From an uncultured Collinsella sp. (lineage in GTDB: Bacteria; Actinomycetota; Coriobacteriia; Coriobacteriales; Coriobacteriaceae), in NCBI GenBank assembly GCA_934617135.1, contig CAKTUC010000038.1:1-12418 (forward strand): DNA of 12,418 nt, read 5' to 3'. Positions within the stretch are counted from its first letter, which is position 1; each line of letters opens with the position of its first letter. Below are positions 1-5,832 of the stretch, in pieces. The notes under the pieces were generated by a model. The model had not been told where the DNA came from. It worked only from the letters and a program-made list of their open reading frames with translations, and made no database searches. Position numbers and translations under genes: made by a program.

Positions 1-41
1 AAAACCACCACAAAGGGGACAGGCACCTTTGTGGTGGTTTT
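1..41. repeat. REP-like palindrome, copy A (possible terminator of the LuxR-type gene)
   Basis: A near-perfect palindrome with 16-bp arms (1-16 AAAACCACCACAAAGG, 26-41) and a 9-nt centre, GGACAGGCA. The same element recurs at 1613-1650 in the same orientation and at 5793-5831 in reverse orientation. The regulator's stop codon (46-48, minus strand) lies 4 nt from the hairpin. Read on the minus strand, the stem ends in four Ts at the window edge, so it could act as an intrinsic terminator. The GGGGACAGGCACC core resembles REP elements seen in many bacteria near IS200-like RAYT transposases; that link is from general knowledge, and no such transposase is in this window. Confidence 0.85.
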
Positions 42-45
42 TGTT

Positions 46-1449
46 TTAGAGCGAGGGGAAGGCCTTGGTGAGACCGGCGCGCGTTTGCGTGTCGGTCTTT
101 TGGTAAATGGAGCTCAGGTGACGCTGCACCATGCGCATCGAGATGCCGAGCTCCTCGGCGATCTGCTTGAGCGGGCGCTCGTCCTGGGTCACGGCCATGA
201 GCACGTCGACTTCGCGCGGGGTGAGGCCGTGGTCGGCGATGAAGGCTTGGCGCTGTTCCTCGATGCTGGGTGCAGCGAGTGCCTCCTCGGCGAGCTGTTG
301 ATGTTCGCGCTCCTGCTCGGTTTGGGGTAGACGGAACAGCCCCGCAGCTACAAATGCCACGCTCGCCGCCACAAGCAGCACGAGCGCGCCGATCATGATG
401 AGGGCGACATTGCCCGAGGTGACCAGTGCCAGCGAGATGCCCGATGTGGTGAATGCACATACATTGTTGGCGGCGCGGCCCATGCCGGCCCACAAAGCCG
501 GAGTGTGCATACGCGGTGCCAGCTGTGTAAACGTGGCGGTGAAGAATGTGACGAAAAAGCCCGAGCTCAGATAAAAGACGATGAGGCCCAGGTTGGGATC
601 GGCGCCAGCTTCTACGGCCAAGATTGAGATGGTGGAGAGCACCGTGACACCGAGCATGACAGGACCCATGTAACGACGCTCGGCAAGGTCAAAGACGATG
701 CCGGCGACCAGGCCGCTCGCTGCCAAAAAGAGGCGTGGCCAAGTCTGCACGGCGATGGTGCCGTGGGCGTTGGAGAACGTGACCACGTTATCGAGCGTGG
801 AGAACAGGCAGGCGAGAATCATGACGAGTGCGATGCTCCAACACGCCTGCTTGGCGAGGACGTGTGAGGGCTCGGTAAAAGGGTTGATGGTGGAGCTGGG
901 GTTCTCATCTGCCACTTGGGGCGCGGCACTGAGGGCGGAGATGATGATCGTTGCCACGCCAAGAACGATAAGCTCAGCGATGCCGCCGCAATCGAGCAGG
1001 TTAACCGCGAACTGCATCAAGATGCCCGCGGCATATGCCGCTCCCGCGCCCGTGGCGAGCTTGGGATCGTCTTGGAACGCCAACGCAAAGGCGTGATGTG
1101 CTGCGGCGCCCAGCATACCGAGTCCAAAGAATACCACGCACCCCAGAATCTCGAGCGCAAGTGGACCTGTGGGGACCTGAATCTGGGACAAGCCAACGAT
1201 AGCGATGGGAACGGCGGCGTTGGCGGCTGCCTGGGGCTGGCTTTTGCGCTGAGCGAGGGCCAGTAACGGCGCGTATCCGATAAAGCCGATAACGCTGGCA
1301 CCCAGGATAAAACCTTGCGCGAGCACAACGCGTTCGGCACCGGCGAGCAGCCCGACATTGATGTCGAAGCGAAACTCGGCGGCAAGGAAGACAAAGGTAA
1401 AGAGCGCGAGGGCTAGAAGCGCGTTGATTTTAGGCTTGCTCAGGTTCAA
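46..1449 (-). CDS. LuxR-family transcriptional regulator with N-terminal multi-pass membrane domain
   Basis: This 467-residue protein probably senses a signal at or in the membrane and controls transcription. Residues about 8-380 hold some 11-12 hydrophobic segments separated by short polar loops, like a transporter-type bundle. A charged linker rich in Glu and Gln (about 380-405) leads to a GerE-type helix-turn-helix at 407-467: GLTPREVDVL opens the domain, QIAEELGIS and MRMVQRHLSSIYQKT give the turn and recognition helix, and TRAGL ends it. This fusion is a typical Coriobacteriia regulator type. There is no receiver, PAS or autoinducer-binding domain. The start is TTG (1447-1449) with an AAAGGA ribosome site 6 nt upstream; no ATG is better placed. 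It is divergent from three surface-protein genes that share an operator-like element, so it may be their local regulator; this is inferred from context. The signal is unknown. Confidence 0.9.
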   Translation of the reverse strand: MNLSKPKINALLALALFTFVFLAAEFRFDINVGLLAGAERVVLAQGFILGASVIGFIGYAPLLALAQRKSQPQAAANAAVPIAIVGLSQIQVPTGPLALEILGCVVFFGLGMLGAAAHHAFALAFQDDPKLATGAGAAYAAGILMQFAVNLLDCGGIAELIVLGVATIIISALSAAPQVADENPSSTINPFTEPSHVLAKQACWSIALVMILACLFSTLDNVVTFSNAHGTIAVQTWPRLFLAASGLVAGIVFDLAERRYMGPVMLGVTVLSTISILAVEAGADPNLGLIVFYLSSGFFVTFFTATFTQLAPRMHTPALWAGMGRAANNVCAFTTSGISLALVTSGNVALIMIGALVLLVAASVAFVAAGLFRLPQTEQEREHQQLAEEALAAPSIEEQRQAFIADHGLTPREVDVLMAVTQDERPLKQIAEELGISMRMVQRHLSSIYQKTDTQTRAGLTKAFPSL

Positions 1450-1455
1450 GAACGG

Positions 1456-1461
1456 TCCTTT
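1456..1461 (-). promoter_or_regulatory. Ribosome binding site supporting the TTG start of the LuxR-type gene
   Basis: The minus strand reads AAAGGA, 6 nt before TTG at 1449. The reading continues directly into a short basic N-terminus (NLSKPK) and the first membrane helix, which supports this start despite the rare codon. Confidence 0.65.
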
Positions 1462-1540
1462 GGGTGGACGGAATAATCATGCCCTCGATTGTAGCGCCCT
1501 AAGGCGAAGACACCGACAACGAAATCCATTCGAATGAAAC

Positions 1541-1575
1541 CGCAGGTAGCCATAGGGGTTCACATCTACGAACCT
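1541..1575 (+). promoter_or_regulatory. Composite operator-like element, copy 1 (divergent luxR-type / surface-protein promoter region)
   Basis: CGCAGGTA (1541-1548), 7 nt, then GGGTTCACATCTACGAACCT (1556-1575). The same block, with the same 7-nt gap, precedes the genes at 3522 and 5935. This copy is the weakest palindrome: only GGTTC and GAACC pair. It lies in the divergent region, 107 bp from the regulator's start, so it could also serve autoregulation. There are 102 nt to the ATG at 1678, or 64 without the intervening REP copy. A 20-bp inverted repeat matches the usual length of LuxR-family boxes; binding by the neighbouring regulator is inferred. The rest of 1450-1677 holds REP copy B, the ribosome site, and no other pattern I trust. 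Confidence 0.7.
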
Positions 1576-1612
1576 AGGCGTATGCGATTGCTTGGCACAT
1601 GGTGAGACTAGG

Positions 1613-1650
1613 AAAACCACCACAAAGGGGACAGGCACCTTTGTGGTGGT
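1613..1650. repeat. REP-like palindrome, copy B, in the presumed 5' untranslated region
   Basis: Identical to copy A over AAAACCACC...GGTGGT, with 13-bp perfect arms (1616-1628, 1638-1650) and the same GGACAGGCA centre. It sits between the operator-like element and the ribosome site of the gene at 1678. In RNA it would form a strong hairpin ending 14 nt before the GAGGGAGG site, with no T-run after it. It looks inserted: taking out its 38 bp restores the 64-67 nt element-to-start spacing of the two sister genes. Confidence 0.85.
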
Positions 1651-1664
1651 ATGGTCCATCGACC

Positions 1665-1672
1665 GAGGGAGG
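1665..1672 (+). promoter_or_regulatory. Ribosome binding site deciding the start at 1678
   Basis: GAGGGAGG lies 5 nt before ATG 1678. An in-frame ATG at 1651, directly abutting the REP palindrome, has no ribosome site and would add nine residues that have no counterpart in the paralogous leader encoded at 3522. Confidence 0.75.
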
Positions 1673-1677
1673 CCCCT

Positions 1678-3324
1678 ATGAACGGAAGCCATTTTGACAA
1701 GCAGACCCAGCGCGAGCGCACTTGCTCGCTGGTTCACGGTTCGTGGAAACGGGCGGGTGCCAGGCTGGCGTGCGCCGGCGCGTGTGCGCTCATGGTCGGT
1801 CAGCTGCTACTGCCGAGTGTTGCCTTGGCAGCCGATTGGATCAACGTGGGCGGCACGCAGTACAACGGGGGTGCTGCCGTCAGCGACGAGGCGGGCACGT
1901 GGTCCTGGGACGGCGCCGACGACATGCGGCTCAATGGCTATAACGGCGGCGGTATCAGCGCCGAGGGCAACCTCAACATCGGTGTGACCAACACCAACAC
2001 CATTACGGCCGATGCCGGTCAGAGCGCCATCGAGGTCTCAGGCGGCAACCTTTCCATCACGGGCGACGGCACACTCAATGCGACGGGCCAGACCGATGTC
2101 ATCACGGCCGCGGGTAACGGTATTACCGGTGGCGACGTCACCGTCGACGGGGCCACGGTCAACGTGACGGCGACGGGTACGGATGCAAATGGCGAGGAGT
2201 GCGAGAACGCCGAGGCCATAACTGCGTTTGGCGGAGACGTGACCATTAAAAACGGCGCGACTGTCGATGTAAAGGCAGGACGTGCGACGGAGTCCGGCGA
2301 CGGGTACTACGGTTACGTGACGGGCATCTATGCCACTAACGGCGCACCCAGGGGAGATGGCGAGTTTACATGGGAGCATGACGGACAGAGCAACAAGGGC
2401 GGTCGCGTGTCAATTGGCTCTGGCTCAAAGGTGACGGTCAAGGCCGAATCCGCTCTGGAGTCTCAGGGAATTGTGTCCCGTGTCAACAACGGTGCTGCGC
2501 GTGTCGAAATTGCAGGCGATTCGCTCGTGACCGCAATTGCCGATGCTTCGAATGGTATGTGGGGTGCCGTGGGTATCGAGGCGGCCGGAATGGGCGACGA
2601 TGCCACTGCCGATATCATCATCGATGGAAAGAACACGTTTGTGACCGCGATTGCCAGCGCCTCGAAAGATCGGTATTCCAATGACACGTACGGTCTGCAT
2701 ACCAGCTCGGGGAGTGCGATCGAGGGCGGAAGCATCCAAATTAAAAACGGCTCCGTTGTTGCCGAGGGCAGCGACGGGGCAATCGTCGCCGACAACTACA
2801 CGACCGCCAACGGTCCTGCCGGCATGATTGTTATCGGCGAGGGCGGGAAGGTCGTGCTTCCTGCCAATGGCGTGGTGCGCGACTACCAAAAACTGGGCGC
2901 CCGCCCCATGGCGCTGGGCAACCGATTTGAAAATGCTGATTTTTGGGGACAGACGATTGGCGAGCCCGGCGAAGGCGTCCTGAGGGCCGATCGCGATGCG
3001 GACAAGATCGCCAAGGTCGCGCATATCGTATTTGACGGAGGTGCTACGCCTGCTCCCGATCCGGCGCCGACTCCTAAGCCGCAGCCGGGTGGCGAAGGCT
3101 CGACGGGCGCGACGGGGGCGCCGAGCCAAGCTTCGGCACAGACTGGTTCGGCCGTGAATGTAAAGCCTGCTGCCGCCAAGGTATCCGTCACGGCTTCGAA
3201 GGCGACGGCCTCTACTCTCGCGGCCACGGGCGATAGCGCCGCGTTGACCGTTGCCGCCATGGGCATCGCTGGTGCCACGGTTGCAGCCGCCGGCATCGCT
3301 GCCGTGCGCCGTCGTGAGGAATAG
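1678..3324 (+). CDS. Secreted, sortase-anchored beta-helix-like surface protein
   Basis: A 548-residue protein predicted to be exported and fixed to the cell wall. The leader is unusually long: polar residues 1-29 including KQTQRERTCSLVHG, hydrophobic 30-50, and a likely cut after ALA at 51. Residues 75-79 read WSWDG and lead into LNGYNGGGI. Up to about residue 395 there are short repeated strands (GNLNI, GNLSITGDGTL, GDVTVDGATVNV, GDVTIKNGATVDV, GGSIQIKNGSVV), the look of a right-handed parallel beta-helix seen in carbohydrate-binding or adhesive surface proteins. A Pro-rich stretch (about 457-470) and an Ala/Ser/Thr spacer precede LAATG (514-518), a hydrophobic span and RRREE: a complete sorting signal of the LAXTG kind. 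No catalytic motif is visible. Leader and tail closely match the next gene, while the middles are unrelated. The substrate or ligand is unknown. A hairpin terminator follows at 3375-3414. Confidence 0.88.
   Translation: MNGSHFDKQTQRERTCSLVHGSWKRAGARLACAGACALMVGQLLLPSVALAADWINVGGTQYNGGAAVSDEAGTWSWDGADDMRLNGYNGGGISAEGNLNIGVTNTNTITADAGQSAIEVSGGNLSITGDGTLNATGQTDVITAAGNGITGGDVTVDGATVNVTATGTDANGEECENAEAITAFGGDVTIKNGATVDVKAGRATESGDGYYGYVTGIYATNGAPRGDGEFTWEHDGQSNKGGRVSIGSGSKVTVKAESALESQGIVSRVNNGAARVEIAGDSLVTAIADASNGMWGAVGIEAAGMGDDATADIIIDGKNTFVTAIASASKDRYSNDTYGLHTSSGSAIEGGSIQIKNGSVVAEGSDGAIVADNYTTANGPAGMIVIGEGGKVVLPANGVVRDYQKLGARPMALGNRFENADFWGQTIGEPGEGVLRADRDADKIAKVAHIVFDGGATPAPDPAPTPKPQPGGEGSTGATGAPSQASAQTGSAVNVKPAAAKVSVTASKATASTLAATGDSAALTVAAMGIAGATVAAAGIAAVRRREE
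1776..1817 (+). repeat. Duplicated leader segment, copy 1 (identical 42 bp at 3620-3661)
   Basis: This 42-bp stretch encodes GACALMVGQLLLP in the signal peptide and is identical, including third codon positions, to 3620-3661 in the next gene. The wider leader (about 50 codons) is similar but carries silent changes. Perfect identity in this patch points to recent duplication or gene conversion rather than protein-level constraint alone. Confidence 0.8.
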
Positions 3325-3374
3325 CAATTTCGTCTAGGGCAAGCGGGGCATAAAGCCTCAGTGCGTTTGATTGA

Positions 3375-3414
3375 GCCGCCACGCAGGGATTTGCGTCCCC
3401 GCGTGGCGGCTTTT
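3375..3414 (+). terminator. Rho-independent terminator after the beta-helix-like gene
   Basis: A 10-bp GC-rich stem, GCCGCCACGC (3375-3384) with GCGTGGCGGC (3401-3410), is followed by TTTT (3411-3414). The 16-nt interior can pair further (GGGA with TCCC). It lies 50 bp after the stop codon at 3324 and before the next operator-like element, so the genes at 1678 and 3522 are probably transcribed separately. Confidence 0.85.
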
Positions 3415-3421
3415 GCATTTG

Positions 3422-3456
3422 CGCAGGTAAAGGTGCAGGTTCGCATGTACGAACCT
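3422..3456 (+). promoter_or_regulatory. Composite operator-like element, copy 2
   Basis: CGCAGGTA (3422-3429), 7 nt, then AGGTTCGCATGTACGAACCT (3437-3456). The 20-mer has perfect 7-bp arms (AGGTTCG / CGAACCT) around CATGTA. There are 65 nt to the ATG at 3522. AGGCG follows directly, as in copy 1. It starts 8 bp after the upstream terminator's T-run, so it marks an independent promoter region. I cannot identify convincing -35 and -10 boxes. Confidence 0.78.
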
Positions 3457-3509
3457 AGGCGCGGCGCCCGGTTTGCAGCATCGTGGTGCCATGGAAACAA
3501 CCCTCGATG

Positions 3510-3516
3510 AAGGAGG
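3510..3516 (+). promoter_or_regulatory. Ribosome binding site deciding the start at 3522
   Basis: AAGGAGG lies 5 nt before ATG 3522. A longer reading from GTG 3483 would place this strong site inside the coding sequence and would spoil the leader alignment with the gene at 1678. Confidence 0.85.
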
Positions 3517-3521
3517 ACGAC

Positions 3522-5519
3522 ATGCAAGGACAACATTTTGCCAAGCAGACGCAGCGCGAACGCACCTGCTCGCTGGTTCACGGAACTTGGCGTTGCGTGG
3601 GTGTGAAGATCGCCAGTGTCGGCGCGTGTGCGCTCATGGTCGGTCAGCTGCTACTGCCGAGCGTGGCGCTTGCGACCGAGTGCGCGGATTCTGCTGCTGC
3701 GACAGGTGAGGTCGCTGCGGCGCCGGCGGCTACGGTGGATGCGAATGCGGCGACAACACCGACAACCGATGCTGCTCCGGCAACTCAGAACGAGGCCGAT
3801 ACTCAGCAGGTATCTTTGGCTGACACCGTCGAAGGGGCTGGCGATGCAATGCCCGCCGAGCAAAACGCCCCCAGCAACAACGCCGCCACGCCGGCAAGCG
3901 ATGCCATCATGCCCTGCGGCGTGACCGACGTGACGGGTGGGGGCGGCGTGACAACCGACACGAACGACGAATCCTACTACAGGGAATGCGAGCTTCCATT
4001 CGAGATTTCTCTTACCGGAGGCGGTAGTTTCTCATGGGATTTTGGACCGGTCCCAGATGAGGTGGTGGATGAGCTATCAAACGCATCCGAAACTAAGTAT
4101 TACAAGGCCGATGCCACTACGAGCTCGCTTGTTGAGGTCACCGATCAGTCTCAATCGAACGTGACGATTTCCATTGCGCCATATGAAGGGCAGATGCGTG
4201 CGACGCTGACCCTGACAGGCGGGGACTTTGTAGACGGAAACTATACGCTCATCCGCAACGAGGATGTGCAGTTTGCTTCAACGTTGACGTACGACCGCAC
4301 CGACTATAATGATGGCATCCTCATCGGCGATCCTGATGGCACCTCCGATAAACCAGCTCAAATTGTTGTCCATGATACAAGGACCAATTACTACCTGCGC
4401 TACAACTTCAACACCGTGGTAAAGCTAGCTGCTCATGGACAGGCAATCAATAGCGTTGATTTGGGATCAGGATATATCGGCTATCGCGCTGGGGACACTC
4501 CCGCTCCAACCACTCATGTACCATACGCAGATTACGACAAGTATGAAATTGCTTACGAGTGCTGGGAGGAGATGGACAACAGCGACCCCGCGGATCTTCA
4601 TCCCGTCGCCTTCTGGTATTCCGACGAGGGCATGTACACACCGGGCATGAAGCGAATCGACAAGTTCGAAGAAGGCAAGCACTACATGCATTCTGTCATG
4701 CTACGCCAAAAGAACGGGTATGAGTTTGCCAACGACTGCACTGTGGCAATCAATGGCGAGCCACTTAACGCCATGAGTGTTCAGAAAGTCGAAGGTGGTC
4801 TGTTCCTTGCGCCGACCACATCGTTTACCTGCGAAAAGGCTCTTGTGTGGCAAGCAATCGACACGGTCGAGATTAATGGCGCTACCGTCACGTTCAAGGC
4901 TGGTGATAAGCCGATTTTCACCGGCAGCGAGGCCGACGGCGCACGTTACTGGTACCAGTGCGAGTTTTGGATGGGCAGTGACGGCTCTAGCATCAATTCC
5001 TCCAGCTTTTTCGACCAGGGGAATACTAACCGTATCGACACCTTTAAACCCGGCGTGACATATCGCTACGGTTTCTATCTCAAATCGCACGAGGGTTTCT
5101 ACTTTACGCACGATACCAGGGTTGTCATCAACGGCAAACAGTATGGCTATACGTGGTCCGCGTCCGATTTAGACAATATTGAGCAGACGGGCGGGACGAG
5201 CACCATGTGGGTCGACACCGACCTTACCTTTACGCCCGAGGCCACGCCTACTCCCGACCCGCAGCCCACACCGGATCCCAAGCCGACGCCTGAGCCCGAA
5301 ACTGAGCCGGACACCAAGCCGGCCCAGACGCCAACGACCACTACGACGAGCACGACCGTTTCGACCACTAAGACCCCGGCCGTCAAGCCCGCTGCCAAGA
5401 CCACCGATGCCACTCTTGCCGCAACGGGTGACAGCACCGGACTTGTCGCCGCGGCCATGAGCCTCGCCGGCGCCATCGCAGCAGCCATCGGCATCGCCTC
5501 AAAGCGCCGCGAGAACTAG
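3522..5519 (+). CDS. Secreted, sortase-anchored surface protein with two copies of an extracellular domain
   Basis: A 665-residue predicted wall-anchored protein. The leader (1-51, ending SVALA) nearly copies that of the gene at 1678. Residues 52-140 are a low-complexity Ala/Thr/Gln stretch. About 145-290 is a beta-rich region I do not recognise (YYRECELPFEI, GGSFSWDFGPVP). Two related domains follow, 309-415 and 446-541. They share a start of the form I-x-x-V, an AGD-x-P motif, and an end RID-x-F...G-x-x-Y...G-[YF]-x-F...V-x-ING with identical internal spacing; 14 of 38 residues match ungapped over the last part. Such domains are common in Gram-positive surface proteins, but I cannot name this one. 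A Pro-rich linker (TPDPQPTPDPKPTPEPE), a Thr-rich run, LAATG (632-636), a hydrophobic span and KRREN complete the sorting signal. The middle is less GC-rich than the ends. Function is probably adhesion or ligand binding; nothing enzymatic is visible. Confidence 0.88.
   Translation: MQGQHFAKQTQRERTCSLVHGTWRCVGVKIASVGACALMVGQLLLPSVALATECADSAAATGEVAAAPAATVDANAATTPTTDAAPATQNEADTQQVSLADTVEGAGDAMPAEQNAPSNNAATPASDAIMPCGVTDVTGGGGVTTDTNDESYYRECELPFEISLTGGGSFSWDFGPVPDEVVDELSNASETKYYKADATTSSLVEVTDQSQSNVTISIAPYEGQMRATLTLTGGDFVDGNYTLIRNEDVQFASTLTYDRTDYNDGILIGDPDGTSDKPAQIVVHDTRTNYYLRYNFNTVVKLAAHGQAINSVDLGSGYIGYRAGDTPAPTTHVPYADYDKYEIAYECWEEMDNSDPADLHPVAFWYSDEGMYTPGMKRIDKFEEGKHYMHSVMLRQKNGYEFANDCTVAINGEPLNAMSVQKVEGGLFLAPTTSFTCEKALVWQAIDTVEINGATVTFKAGDKPIFTGSEADGARYWYQCEFWMGSDGSSINSSSFFDQGNTNRIDTFKPGVTYRYGFYLKSHEGFYFTHDTRVVINGKQYGYTWSASDLDNIEQTGGTSTMWVDTDLTFTPEATPTPDPQPTPDPKPTPEPETEPDTKPAQTPTTTTTSTTVSTTKTPAVKPAAKTTDATLAATGDSTGLVAAAMSLAGAIAAAIGIASKRREN
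3620..3661 (+). repeat. Duplicated leader segment, copy 2 (identical 42 bp at 1776-1817)
   Basis: Partner of the segment in the preceding gene, encoding the hydrophobic core of the shared signal peptide. The flanking codons (KQTQRERTCSLVHG upstream, SVALA downstream) are the same in protein but differ at silent sites. Confidence 0.8.
4446..4766 (+). repeat. Intragenic domain repeat 1 (protein residues 309-415)
   Basis: First of two diverged copies in the protein encoded at 3522-5519. Landmarks are INSVDL, YRAGDTP, RIDKFEEG (378-385) and VAINGEPL. It carries a longer insertion than copy 2 between AGD and RID. Confidence 0.7.
4857..5144 (+). repeat. Intragenic domain repeat 2 (protein residues 446-541)
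   Basis: Second copy. Landmarks are IDTVEI, FKAGDKP, RIDTFKPG (504-511) and VVINGKQY. The distance from Arg of RID to Ile of ING is 32 residues in both copies. Confidence 0.7.
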
Positions 5520-5555
5520 GTTTCGGCGGAGGCCCTCGTTTCCACCTCAGCAAGA

Positions 5556-5771
5556 TCTCGATCTGTAACATCTAGCCAGCAGAAACGGCTCTAACTGTTA
5601 CAGATTGAGATGAACCGCCTGACTGCCAACCTAATGTCTCGATCTGTAACACGTAGCGGGAGATTTGGCCTCTTACTGTTACAGATTGAGATGAACGGGC
5701 GGACGCTCGCACAATGTCTCGATCTGTAACATCTACGGGGCTCTACGTGGCCTACCTGTTACAGATCGAGA
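5556..5771 (+). repeat. Array of three tandem inverted repeats (alternating 15-bp arms every 40-41 bp)
   Basis: Forward arms TCTCGATCTGTAACA start at 5556, 5637 and 5717. Their reverse complements start at 5596, 5677 and 5757: TGTTACAGATTGAGA twice, TGTTACAGATCGAGA once. Starts are thus 40, 41, 40, 40 and 40 bp apart, with 25-26 bp of variable sequence between arms. Each forward/reverse pair can form a 15-bp stem with a 25-nt loop. Units repeat every 80-81 bp; linkers keep TGAAC after the reverse arm and AATG before the forward arm, so the units are diverged tandem copies. No open reading frame of note crosses it, and no T-run follows the stems. 5520-5555 holds nothing I can identify, so the gene ending at 5519 has no ordinary terminator and the array may protect or end its transcript. 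Role unknown. Confidence 0.92.
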
Positions 5772-5792
5772 CAAACCGGCCAGCCAAGCCAA

Positions 5793-5831
5793 AAACCACC
5801 ACAAAGGTGCCTGTCCCCTTTGTGGTGGTTT
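5793..5831. repeat. REP-like palindrome, copy C (reverse orientation)
   Basis: 15-bp arms AAACCACCACAAAGG (5793-5807) and 5817-5831 around TGCCTGTCC, the reverse complement of the centre in copies A and B. Only the centre reveals orientation because the arms are palindromic. It ends 1 bp before the CGCAGGTA of the third operator-like element, just upstream of that promoter region rather than downstream as copy B is. Confidence 0.85.
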
Positions 5832-5832
5832 G

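Noticed and set aside
1442..1453. Possible fourth operator copy overlapping the LuxR-type start (AGGTTC AA GAAC)
   Set aside because: Half-sites are 2 nt apart instead of 8, the CGCAGGTA block is absent, and the bases encode the N-terminus.
1527..1536. 10-bp palindrome CATTCGAATG in the divergent region as an operator
   Set aside because: Too short to exceed chance and absent from the other two promoter regions.
1651..1677. Upstream ATG at 1651 as start of the first surface-protein gene
   Set aside because: It abuts the REP hairpin and has no ribosome site; the ATG at 1678 has GAGGGAGG and aligns with the paralogous leader.
2425..3327. Minus-strand open frame of 300 codons opposite the beta-helix-like gene
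   Set aside because: Arg-, Gly- and His-rich low-quality protein sequence, with no domain; the plus frame has leader, repeats and sorting signal.
3483..3521. GTG at 3483 as start of the second surface-protein gene
   Set aside because: The strong AAGGAGG at 3510-3516 fits ATG 3522, and the added residues do not match the paralogue.
5556..5771. CRISPR array
   Set aside because: Repeats are only 15 bp and alternate in orientation, intervals are partly similar to each other, and no cas gene is present.
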